DNA of 7,124 nt from Verrucomicrobiota bacterium (GTDB taxonomy: Bacteria > Verrucomicrobiota > Verrucomicrobiia > Opitutales > UBA2995): the NCBI GenBank assembly GCA_027297085.1, contig JAPUIL010000711.1, positions 1-7,124 of the forward strand, given 5' to 3'. Each line of letters begins with the position of its first letter. Within the stretch, counting starts at the first letter, position 1. Under the pieces are notes generated by a model. It was not told the origin of the DNA. It saw only the letters and a list, made by a program, of their open reading frames with translations, and did not search any database. Shown here in pieces: positions 1-6,509 of the stretch. The position numbers were made by a program, and so were the translations under genes.

Positions 1-343
1 TGAAAATTCGGTGACGCCACAAGTCCCCAGGGATGCATCCGCCGAAAAAACTATGATAGGAGCCTTCCCACTGTCCTCCCCATGCAATTACACCAGCGCC
101 CTGGTCAGAAAGGTCTTACCGCACCCGCTGGAACCATGTAAAAGGACCAGGGGGGGTACGCTAAAAGGATTCTTTGCCGGAAACAGCTTCGAGCTCAACC
201 AAGACAACTCATATTGCCGCCCATACATTTTGAGATTCTGTATCATAAAAATACCTGTCTAGGCGGTAGACTCGAACCACAGAAAGGGCCTGGAATGAGT
301 TTTTGACCTCCACCCATGTTTTCACATTGTCCGAATCGAATTT
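1..343 (-). pseudogene. Decayed DnaA/Hda-like P-loop ATPase, partial at left edge
   Basis: The minus strand from 343 downward reads as one protein only if three lesions are ignored: an in-frame TGA at 209-211, one extra base in the T-run at 163-166 (minus-strand T), and an in-frame TAA at 88-90. The joined peptide has a YRLDRYF stretch followed by a helix-like segment, then PPLVLLHGSSGCGKTF. This contains a clean Walker A motif, GSSGCGKT, at 112-135. A short helix follows, and after the TAA comes a beta-strand-like APIIVFSAD. This order (Y-x-x-D-x-F box, hydrophobic strand, Walker A, helix, second strand) is that of the DnaA domain III start, in the style of the short DnaA-like proteins of Planctomycetes and Verrucomicrobia. 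Walker B, sensor and DNA-binding parts would lie left of the window. ORC5/Cdc6-like or another AAA+ ATPase is an alternative. The lesions may be true decay or assembly errors. The P-loop itself is clear; the DnaA assignment is an inference. Confidence 0.5.
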
Positions 344-452
344 TTAAATACGGTTTCATGTATATGAATACGGCAGAATCGTCTGTGGATTTAGGCTTTT
401 CCCCTCATTTTCAACACAAGGGAGAAGTGTTATTTCCTCTTTTTTAATTCTT

Positions 453-460
453 AGGAGGAG
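453..460 (+). promoter_or_regulatory. Strong Shine-Dalgarno for the zincin gene
   Basis: AGGAGGAG ends ten bases before the ATG at 471. It is a near-perfect anti-16S match and supports that start codon. The three genes of the minus-strand operon have no comparable site, so this is a local contrast in translation signals. Confidence 0.7.
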
Positions 461-470
461 TACGGACCTC

Positions 471-968
471 ATGCAAATATTGGTCGCCGGCTTTGATCGA
501 CAAAAATTCGTTTCGCGGGACGATGTGATAACCGCACTTCTCAGGCTTCCTGAATTGCATTTGCGAGGGATAAAAGTCGTGCGGTATGACCCAAACCGCA
601 TCATTGCAACAACTATGACCTGGTTAACAGACGAGCCCCTTCCTCCGGGAACACGAGGCAGTTATTACCAATCGGAAAATATGTCCGCCATCGTGGTTTG
701 GAATTTCAGTTCCAGGGAGGAATTTTATCATATTCTCTATCACGAAGTGGGACACTACGTATTCATGCGGACCTTGCGGCAACACCAGCGGGATCAATGG
801 ATGAAAGAAATCAGACCCCGTGAACCGCAAACCGTATCGACCTATGCACGGAAAAACTCCCGGGAAGATTTTTCCGAGTCCTACGCCGCTTGGGTAAACA
901 AAGACCCTTCCTTGGATAAATGCCCCTTGCGAAAGGCGTTTATAAAGCATGAAGTATTTGCAGAATAG
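471..968 (+). CDS. Zincin-like metallopeptidase (HEVGH), small, probably cytoplasmic
   Basis: This encodes 165 residues, starting at ATG 471 behind a strong ribosome binding site. Residues 91-95 are HEVGH, the HExxH zinc signature: two His zinc ligands and a catalytic Glu. It is preceded by the hydrophobic/aromatic helix segment EEFYHILY. About 40 residues later comes REDFSESYAAW (131-141), whose acidic residues (E132, E136) are well placed to supply the third zinc ligand. HExxH plus a downstream EDFxES helix resembles the anthrax-lethal-factor-like (ATLF) zincins often seen in phage, toxin and small stand-alone proteins. No signal peptide or membrane segment is visible, so it is probably cytoplasmic or released by another route. 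It stands alone on the plus strand, divergent from the decayed ATPase and convergent with everything to the right. The substrate is unknown. Peptidase class is fairly secure from the motif; the family and role are inferred. Confidence 0.8.
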   Translation: MQILVAGFDRQKFVSRDDVITALLRLPELHLRGIKVVRYDPNRIIATTMTWLTDEPLPPGTRGSYYQSENMSAIVVWNFSSREEFYHILYHEVGHYVFMRTLRQHQRDQWMKEIRPREPQTVSTYARKNSREDFSESYAAWVNKDPSLDKCPLRKAFIKHEVFAE

Positions 969-980
969 ACGCTGATCCGC

Positions 981-1190
981 TCAGGCGAGAGCATCGAGAA
1001 GCTCTCCGATCATTTCATAGGATGTATTCATCAGCTGAAGGTTTATTGAATAGATAAACATCTGTTGATTCGGGGAAACCATGTGCTTTACCGAAATATC
1101 ACCTTGTGCCAGACGGAGCACGTTCTTGTCTATGGTTGCGGCAACTGCACCAGACCATGCAACGCAAAGGTTTGCATTCCGTTGAAACCT
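981..1190 (-). CDS. Possible small or frameshifted gene, weakly like a flagellar rod/motility C-terminus
   Basis: The minus strand is open from 1190 to a TGA at 981-983 and has a protein-like composition. It reads AWSGAVAATIDKNVLRLAQG, then continues through KHMVSPNQQMFIYSINLQ to the end YEMIGELLDALA. The tail loosely matches the 'D-x-x-x-x-M-V ... T-x-x-E-M-x-G-x-L-L-D' pattern at the C-terminus of FlgC/FlgG-type rod proteins, or a small YjfB-like motility protein. No good in-frame start exists before the internal ATG at 1082, which would give 34 residues. A better ATG at 1177, with AGAGG ten bases upstream, lies in another frame (MQTFALHG...). It would join this one if a single base were restored near 1156-1158. 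The item may therefore be a real 65-residue gene with one sequencing error, a pseudogene, or chance. The assignment rests on a weak resemblance. Confidence 0.3.
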   Translation of the reverse strand, partial: RFQRNANLCVAWSGAVAATIDKNVLRLAQGDISVKHMVSPNQQMFIYSINLQLMNTSYEMIGELLDALA

Positions 1191-1193
1191 CTA

Positions 1194-1413
1194 CTCTGTG
1201 TGGAGCTTACCTCCATGTACCAAGTTTACGGCCGTTTGCCCATTTACTTCAGCAAACAACAAATTTTAGCTAATTTTTTTCTGATCTGCTCGATAGATCA
1301 TCTCGTTGGCCACACATTTCCGGCAAATTGTTCAGCATGGAAGTGAAGTATCTTCGATGCGCTGGCAATGAGACTAAACGGTCCTAGCCGATTCGGAATT
1401 GAGAGGATTTATT
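1194..1413. other. Intergenic stretch with no supported gene
   Basis: No reading frame on either strand looks like a conserved protein. A 93-residue plus-strand frame runs across it (1065-1346), but it has no ribosome binding site and a Cys/His-rich, unprotein-like composition. No strong U-tailed hairpin was seen downstream of the DUF6807 gene. The stretch contains the weak sigma-28-like site listed separately. Confidence 0.5.
1225..1251 (-). promoter_or_regulatory. Weak sigma-28 (FliA)-like promoter
   Basis: On the minus strand TGAAGTAA, an 11-base spacer and GCCGTAAA match the flagellar consensus TAAAGTTT-N11-GCCGATAA at 5 of 8 and 6 of 8 positions with exact spacing. It lies about 47 bases upstream of the ATG at 1177 of the possible small motility-like gene. 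The match alone is weak. It gains a little from the independent flagellar-like look of the downstream peptide. Confidence 0.2.
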
Positions 1414-2352
1414 TTATCGTTTGGCATAGGAGTTCCAAGCTCTTTCGATCTTTTGCTTATCCGGTTTGCCGTCCACCACGATGATCCGAAAGTTCATTTC
1501 GGAAGGCTTGCCAGGCTCTAAGCTCCAGGGATATTCCTGAATGGGCACGTAGTTGAAAAAGATTTTCCCAGTCGGCCAAATTCGCATGCGCTGAGGCGCA
1601 TCATGGTTGTTGGGATGCCCCATAATTATCACCGTGGCGTCGCCCAATTCGGTTGGACCATACATGGCACACCAGCGTCCACGAGTTTCGTGACCGTTGG
1701 TACGGTCCATTCCTTCCGAGGTTAGGTAATCGCTGTTTTCCTTGTCCCAATTAAATGGCGACCTGTAGGCCAAAGGACCTCCATAGCGATATGCGGGAAA
1801 TTCTAGCGGATACTCAGTCACATTGGTTTGAACCGTCTTGTGATCGATCAGATACGCCCCCTGACGAAAACGAACCGAAATAGTAAAGTCTTCCTCTAAA
1901 ATCACCTCTTCTGGCATGCCATCTTTGGCCAAAGCCACATGGTGCTGCCGCACCACAAATCCTACCCGGTTATTACCTTCGACCACCTTGAGTGTTTCCG
2001 CGTAACGGATAGTTGCCTGCTCTTCTTTCAAGTTCCAGAAATCAAGTTTGCGCCCGTTGTGCATCGTATTTACCCAGGCATGCCACAGGCCCATATGGTG
2101 AATGTGATCCGATGGATGGATTCCCGTTACCACACCACCCGATGGTGCGTGGATAGGATGAATAAAACCACTGCGCTTGAAATAGGCCGGCTGACCTTCC
2201 GGTGGCGGCATTAGAGCTTTGTGATAAACGAGGACAGTTTGTCCATCCCGACTTATCGTAATTTGAGTATCCGATTCGCGAATACTGAGCTCAGCCGATG
2301 CCACAGCAAGGGCCAGTGTACTGATGCATAGAAAGACGATAAATGATTTCAT
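1414..2352 (-). CDS. Exported DUF6807 ('PmoA-like') family protein
   Basis: This encodes 312 residues starting at ATG 2352 and ending at TAA 1414. Residues 1-20 are a Sec signal peptide (MKSFIVFLCISTLALAVASA) with an A-x-A cleavage site before ELS. The hallmark region is FIHPIHAPSGGVVTGIHPSD (63-82), followed by HIHHMGLWHAW (83-93), a His-rich block typical of DUF6807. Further conserved-looking blocks are EFPAYRYGGPLAYR (184-197), GRWCAMYG (225-232), IIMGHPNNHDAPQ (242-254) and FFNYVPIQEYPW (265-276). Databases often call this family 'methane oxygenase PmoA'. That name is misleading: it is a soluble exported protein unrelated to the membrane subunit of particulate methane monooxygenase. The biochemical role is not established; the clustered His residues could bind a metal or line an active site. 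It is the last gene of the three-gene unit, 15 bases after the cytochrome gene, with no clear ribosome binding site. Full length for the family. Confidence 0.9.
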   Translation of the reverse strand: MKSFIVFLCISTLALAVASAELSIRESDTQITISRDGQTVLVYHKALMPPPEGQPAYFKRSGFIHPIHAPSGGVVTGIHPSDHIHHMGLWHAWVNTMHNGRKLDFWNLKEEQATIRYAETLKVVEGNNRVGFVVRQHHVALAKDGMPEEVILEEDFTISVRFRQGAYLIDHKTVQTNVTEYPLEFPAYRYGGPLAYRSPFNWDKENSDYLTSEGMDRTNGHETRGRWCAMYGPTELGDATVIIMGHPNNHDAPQRMRIWPTGKIFFNYVPIQEYPWSLEPGKPSEMNFRIIVVDGKPDKQKIERAWNSYAKR

Positions 2353-2367
2353 GTTATTGGGGTGGTT

Positions 2368-4950
2368 TTATTGAAGTGAACGAATATAAATCACGAGCGA
2401 CTCGACGTCCTCATCTGACAGAACGCCTTTGTAGGGCGGCATACCGGCCTCTGCTCCATCAAATCCGGGGAGAAGCACGGAGCTGGGCTCCAAAATGGAT
2501 TCCCGAATATAGTCTTCCATAGCGCGAACGGTTTTACCATTCGCCAATACTCGCTTGCTTTTGTATAGGCCAAGCCAGGTAGGACCGCTTTTCCCTTCAG
2601 TTGCGCCGTCGGTAGAATGACAACCGATGCAACCATAGAGCGTGGCAACTTCCTGTCCGCGCGCTTCTGACACAATGGCCTTCCGGGTTGAGGTATCGCG
2701 GGGGGTCGGTGCTGAAGCAAAGAGCTGTTGAAAATTGGTCGATTCAAACCCCAACCTCGTAAGGGAAACTTCGGGCAATTCGTTGGCCGTAAAATAGACC
2801 GGCGCCCATTCACCAAATAGAAAATGCTGCACTTCCAGTTGCATGGTTGTAGTCATCTTATCGATGGCAAGGAACACGGATTTTTCATCCTTTGACAACT
2901 GGACAGAATGAACAAAACGACTATCAACCCCAGGCGTCCCATCAGCCTTGTATTGGGCAGACCCATAATCTGCTTCGCGTAGATATTCCCATGAGCTCAC
3001 TTGATAACTGGCAGGATCCTTGGCAATCGACGGATCCAGGTTCTCTGAAAAAGTCAGTAGAATACCTTCCTTGAACAACTCTGCCCAAGTGGGGTGTTGA
3101 TCCGTTTCTTTTATGACCCGTAAGCGGCAGATTCCTTCAATGCGCTTGGCAACGGAATCCCAGATCTGAAAACCAACCATGTAAGGCATGCCGTCTGTCG
3201 GATTTATGGCGCCTTTCAGGAGCGGAACTTCGATATCTAATCCCAAAGGAACGCCCGCTGTCTGAATGATCTCCCCTTCCTCGGGAATGAAAATCTTAAT
3301 GAGGCTGGGCTGCTTGAATTCCAGATAAAGTATCGATTTGTGGAGAGCGCCGAGGCGTGCATCACTGCCCCACAGGGGATCAATACCGGATTGAGCGACC
3401 CGATGTGGCATCCATAAGGCGGGCGGTTGAATTGCAGTATCCTCAAAAGGTCCACCCGGTTGGTAGCCCAGGAAGCTCCCTTTCCGGACAATGTGAAACG
3501 GGGTGCTTGGCACCCAATTCCCTTGCTGGTCACTGGCCACGATCAAATCGTCCATTTCTGGAATCGAATTTAAAAACCCATTGCGCAGGCCAAAGGCCCA
3601 GTAATCAACCTGTTTTCCGTCAGCTGACACATGTAACACTCGCCCGCTGTGTGGAGATTCAGCCGTGGCCTGTTGTCCACCTTTGTTGATAATCCAGCTA
3701 CCGTCATTTCGCAGTACCAGGCTCATAGGATAGTCCCGCGTATCCCCACTCTGCGTGAAGCGGTTACAGAACATTTTGTAGAAATCTGTTTCGCCATCGC
3801 CGTTGCGATCGACCAGCTGGGTGATCCCCATCCGGCTGAACACAAAGATAGCTTCACCACGAATTTTAATACAGTTTGGTTCGTGGAATCCGGCAGCAAT
3901 CTTTGTCCATCCTACTGCATCGTCGTTGGCCCCGAGCCCTGATAGGCGATAGACATCGCCATCGTAGGTGACTACCACCGCATCGCCATTCGGGTAGAAA
4001 TCGATGCTGTAGGGCCGGATGCGTCGCTCCCAAGGATTCGGATACGGCAGGCGAAGTTCATCAATCGCATAAGATCCCTGAGGCTCCCCTTTAGTAATTT
4101 CGGTGGCGATAGAGCCGGGCCAGTGTTTCGTTATTTTGCCAGGTGATTCGAAATCATAAGGCGTCAGTGCGAGGGGTTTTAAACCGTCTCCGGATACTGG
4201 ATACGTAACGCTGACACTTTGAGTGGTGCCGTTGCAGGAAAATGTCCGGACTGTATACCGGTCTTCAAACTCATTACCTGCGTCGTTGGTGACCAGGCTT
4301 ACCGGTTCACTCACTCCTTCAAACTGAATCGATCGAACCACAACCAGCTGACCATCCACTTTCTCGAGACGGAACTGTTCCCGCACTTTTCCACCAAACA
4401 AAGTATAATGAAGGATAGCGGATTCTCCGTGGTCCTCTACCCCAATCCACTCTCCGTATTTCGGAGGTAAAGGTCCTCGGCCCAATTCGGTATCATCCAC
4501 CCAATGTGAGCGCGGATCTTCAAAGCTAATCTCATGTTCTCGATACCAGCCCGGATATAGCCCGGTGGATGCAATGACATTGCCGACTGGCTTTGGAAGG
4601 TTTTTCTGTCCAGACCCCATTTTCCGCAGTGGCACTGCATAGGAAAGAATGGCCAACCCGTCGAGCGTCACAAAATCACCCTGCCAGATACCTGCGACCC
4701 GGAGCAGCTCAGTATCGAAACAGACAAAGACATCATTATCTAAAGGGATGAGAAGAGCTCGAGGAATGAGATTATCCGAGTTCCCGGTTGGAGCGATACC
4801 CCGCAGGTCAATCGTAGCTTCCAGGAACGGAAAGTCCTTATCCAGAAACTCCGTATACATTGGACTGTCCTCCCTAAGAATATGAGACTGCCCAAAAAGA
4901 GTCAGGGGCAATAACACAAGGGCGAGGAAGCAATGCATTGACAATGCCAT
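2368..4950 (-). CDS. Exported DUF6797 / beta-propeller / cytochrome c protein
   Basis: This encodes 860 residues from ATG 4950; a TTG six bases upstream (4956) would add two residues. The N-terminus MALSMHCFLALVLLPLTLFG is a signal peptide or lipoprotein-like anchor segment. Residues about 33-170 match the DUF6797 pattern (LRGIAP, FDTELLRVAGIWQGDF, GPLPPKYGEW). Residues about 310-600 look like a sorbosone/glucose-dehydrogenase-type beta-propeller (RPYSIDFYPNGDAVVVTYDG; FHEPNCIKIRGEAIFVFSR), with a calcium-loop-like DRNGDGETD at 381-389. A region at about 625-735 resembles an Ig-like or accessory domain. The C-terminus is a single-heme cytochrome c: CIGCH at 774-778, likely axial Met in AGMPPY at 837, and closing helix DEDVESLVIYIRSL. 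The same propeller-plus-heme layout occurs in PVC 'membrane-bound dehydrogenase' proteins. It probably works in the periplasm and passes electrons from an oxidised sugar or alcohol to the heme; the substrate is unknown. It starts 30 bases after the isomerase-like gene and lacks an obvious Shine-Dalgarno. Confidence 0.88.
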   Translation of the reverse strand: MALSMHCFLALVLLPLTLFGQSHILREDSPMYTEFLDKDFPFLEATIDLRGIAPTGNSDNLIPRALLIPLDNDVFVCFDTELLRVAGIWQGDFVTLDGLAILSYAVPLRKMGSGQKNLPKPVGNVIASTGLYPGWYREHEISFEDPRSHWVDDTELGRGPLPPKYGEWIGVEDHGESAILHYTLFGGKVREQFRLEKVDGQLVVVRSIQFEGVSEPVSLVTNDAGNEFEDRYTVRTFSCNGTTQSVSVTYPVSGDGLKPLALTPYDFESPGKITKHWPGSIATEITKGEPQGSYAIDELRLPYPNPWERRIRPYSIDFYPNGDAVVVTYDGDVYRLSGLGANDDAVGWTKIAAGFHEPNCIKIRGEAIFVFSRMGITQLVDRNGDGETDFYKMFCNRFTQSGDTRDYPMSLVLRNDGSWIINKGGQQATAESPHSGRVLHVSADGKQVDYWAFGLRNGFLNSIPEMDDLIVASDQQGNWVPSTPFHIVRKGSFLGYQPGGPFEDTAIQPPALWMPHRVAQSGIDPLWGSDARLGALHKSILYLEFKQPSLIKIFIPEEGEIIQTAGVPLGLDIEVPLLKGAINPTDGMPYMVGFQIWDSVAKRIEGICRLRVIKETDQHPTWAELFKEGILLTFSENLDPSIAKDPASYQVSSWEYLREADYGSAQYKADGTPGVDSRFVHSVQLSKDEKSVFLAIDKMTTTMQLEVQHFLFGEWAPVYFTANELPEVSLTRLGFESTNFQQLFASAPTPRDTSTRKAIVSEARGQEVATLYGCIGCHSTDGATEGKSGPTWLGLYKSKRVLANGKTVRAMEDYIRESILEPSSVLLPGFDGAEAGMPPYKGVLSDEDVESLVIYIRSLQ

Positions 4951-4980
4951 TAACAAGATTTTCTCACGGAATTGAGGTGT

Positions 4981-5934
4981 CTAGCTCTCGGCGCTTTTTT
5001 GCCAAAGGGCACGAAGCAACTTCAGGTCCTTACCCAAGGCTTTGTATACCTGCTTTTTCGAAATCGTAATTTCACGCTTCCCGTGGTTAGCCCCACCCAG
5101 GTCATACTCAGCATGCATCGTCACTGTCGGGTGAACGTCCAACTTTCGCAGCAGTTTGAAATATTCGATGAAATCAACCATTCCATCGCCAAGTGGCGTG
5201 TTGAGCACATCGTATTTTCCGTTTCTCTCAGCCCAGATGAAATCTTTAATTACTATGGTGGAGAGATATTCTTTCAACCACTCCAACCCCATGGGCCAAG
5301 CCCGGCCACCTTCCACTGTGGCGTGGCGAATGTCGTACTGACAACCTGACCAACGAGGGTCTAATCCTTCGAGCATGTAAACCAGGTCAGGAATATAAGC
5401 ACCAACGTATTGCCCGGAATGATTTTGGTAGGCGCCATGCAACCCGAGATCTTTATTGACCTCAGCCAAGGCTAACATGTCCACCCGAACGTCATCCAAG
5501 TTTTCACGCCAGGATTTTTCGGCAGCATACTTGTAATAAGCCATGCGGTAAAATTTGATGCCCTGGTCGGAAGCGGTCTTCAAAACCTGGACATTCACCG
5601 GGTCAGATGCGTTGTTCACACCCGAGGTCATCATCACCGAAAGCAGTCCTTTATCAGCATTAGCCTCTACCGCTTTTGGAAGATCGCGTTCCGCATGCTC
5701 CGGTTCGACATGCCCGCCTGGACGCACAGTCAGGTCGACCCCATCAAAGCCTAAATCGGCCACCACCTTTGCCATTTCCTTGTAATCAAGAAACTGCAGG
5801 TGCTTGGAAAATACGTGCACTGAAAGTGGCCGAGTCCATGCCGGAAACTTGTCGGCGCCAGATACGGGCACCCTTTTAGAGCCAAAACTCAGCGACGACA
5901 GCGTTGCCAACTTTGCAAAATTTCTTCGATTCAT
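4981..5934 (-). CDS. Exported sugar phosphate isomerase/epimerase-like TIM-barrel protein
   Basis: This encodes 317 residues, ATG at 5934 and TAG at 4981. The N-terminus MNRRNFAKLATLSSLSFG has a twin-arginine motif and a short hydrophobic run, with a likely cleavage after VSGA (24-27), so Tat export of a folded protein is expected. The rest is an AP-endonuclease-2/xylose-isomerase-like TIM barrel (PF01261 type): LGFDGVDLTVRPGGHVEPEH (61-80), YQNHSGQYVGA (169-179), GCQYDIRHATVEGG (197-210), TIVIKDFIW (226-234), PLGDGMVDF (247-255) and HAEYDLGG (274-281). The Asp/His/Glu residues in these strand ends are where the family binds its divalent metal. Relatives isomerise or epimerise sugars and keto-sugars; 'sugar phosphate' is a family label and a free sugar is more likely outside the cytoplasm. 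It is the first gene of the three-gene unit. No Shine-Dalgarno is visible before the start. Confidence 0.9.
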   Translation of the reverse strand: MNRRNFAKLATLSSLSFGSKRVPVSGADKFPAWTRPLSVHVFSKHLQFLDYKEMAKVVADLGFDGVDLTVRPGGHVEPEHAERDLPKAVEANADKGLLSVMMTSGVNNASDPVNVQVLKTASDQGIKFYRMAYYKYAAEKSWRENLDDVRVDMLALAEVNKDLGLHGAYQNHSGQYVGAYIPDLVYMLEGLDPRWSGCQYDIRHATVEGGRAWPMGLEWLKEYLSTIVIKDFIWAERNGKYDVLNTPLGDGMVDFIEYFKLLRKLDVHPTVTMHAEYDLGGANHGKREITISKKQVYKALGKDLKLLRALWQKSAES

Positions 5935-6250
5935 AGGGTATTATTTTCAGGAGTGAAAGAGTCCATAGATCATCGATAAATGCCGAAGGAATCAATCAGA
6001 ATAACTCTCAACAACCGACCCTCAAGGATCACCGATGTTTCAGACCAAAGCCGCGTCGCCACCTTCTGCCAGTAATTAGGGCAGTTTAATCAACAATGGG
6101 CGCAAATAGTTAAGACATAATCAGTATTTTGATATCATGGGTAGGGCTTGTGGATGATGTCGTCACATCGTTCCTCGGTACGCCGAATGAGCCGTCTTTT
6201 TCTATACCCAAAACACTCACAAAGTTCCGGATTGAAAATTGAGAATCACT
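5935..6250. other. Gene-free region upstream of the isomerase-like operon
   Basis: About 316 bases with no supported gene. The minus strand has a 39-codon open stretch (about 5970-6091, containing NYWQKVATRLWSETSVILEG) without a start codon or recognised family. The part nearest 5935 must contain the promoter of the operon, but no convincing -35/-10 pair was identified. The segment 6151-6190 resembles a dispersed repeat and is listed separately. Confidence 0.5.
6151..6190 (-). repeat. Segment resembling a dispersed intergenic repeat
   Basis: Read on the minus strand, CCGAGGAACGATGTGACGA within this segment, followed shortly by CATCCA, closely resembles the GCGAGGAACGAAGTGACGA core of repeats scattered through many unrelated bacterial genomes. 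The similarity is from recollection, about 22 of 28 positions. Only one copy is present here, so repeat status cannot be shown from the window itself. Confidence 0.35.
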
Positions 6251-6270
6251 TTAAAATGCCTTCGACAAAA

Positions 6271-6295
6271 TGTAGGAGGGAGCTTGCTCCCGAAC
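6271..6295. repeat. Single REP-like palindrome
   Basis: The segment opens with TGTAGGAG and contains the perfect palindromic stem GGGAGC-TT-GCTCCC at 6278-6291, followed by CGAAC. A GTAGGAG head plus a GC-rich self-complementary core is the classic form of REP elements mobilised by RAYT (TnpA-REP) transposases. The head GTAGGAG is shared with the REP-like pair at 6510-6567. It lies 19 bases beyond the last recognisable sulfatase codon. Confidence 0.7.
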
Positions 6296-6313
6296 CGAGA
6301 GCACCTGGAGAAT

Positions 6314-6472
6314 CGCCAACGCGTCGAGCGACGGAGTATTGACGGGACCGCCATAGCAGCTGAGGTCCTGATAACCCAAATCATCCGCAAGGAGCATAAC
6401 CACGTTGGGTGTGGCAGCCCATAAACCTCTTGAGGTGATGAGGATGACGAAAAATAGAAGTGGTCTACTCAC
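6314..6472 (-). pseudogene. Sulfatase N-terminal stub (truncated)
   Basis: Starting at GTG 6472 the frame gives a hydrophobic signal peptide (about residues 1-20, ending GLWAA). The unmistakable start of a family S1 formylglycine sulfatase follows: [20 protein letters not shown] (22-41), with metal-binding D30 and D31, then NTPSLDALA (45-53). Family members are normally about 450-550 residues. Here homology stops at residue 53 and the frame runs through the REP-like palindrome to a TAA near 6251 (total 73 residues). The C-x-P-S-R formylglycine motif and the other metal ligands are absent, so no activity is possible. The rest of the gene is not seen downstream before the operon. A deletion associated with the REP element is the simplest explanation. 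Confidence 0.85.
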
Positions 6473-6509
6473 TAGAAATCATTTTAGACGCTGATCGGGT
6501 GTTTAAAAG

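Noticed and set aside
88..246. Eukaryotic ORC5-like exon with an intron after the Walker A helix.
   Set aside because: The remainder of the window is bacterial in gene content and spacing, and the second stop and the frameshift upstream fit decay better than splicing.
11..262. Plus-strand 83-codon frame.
   Set aside because: It is the antisense shadow of the P-loop pseudogene, whose Walker A motif lies on the minus strand.
303..350. Sigma-70 promoter for the zincin gene based on TTGACC at 303-308.
   Set aside because: No acceptable -10 hexamer occurs at 16-18 bases spacing.
987..1006. Hairpin GAGAGC-loop-GCTCTC after the zincin gene, considered as a terminator.
   Set aside because: No T-run follows, and the stem lies within the codons for the GELLDALA tail of the possible minus-strand gene.
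1201..1260. Possible cyclic-di-GMP-I (GEMM) riboswitch on the minus strand, from GGGCAAAC and GGCC-TAAAC-like pieces.
   Set aside because: The pieces are adjacent instead of being separated by the P1a stem and the GACGCAAAGC segment, and no receptor stem pairing could be formed.
1065..1346. Plus-strand 93-codon frame.
   Set aside because: No ribosome binding site, unusual Cys-rich composition and no recognisable family; it overlaps the better minus-strand candidate.
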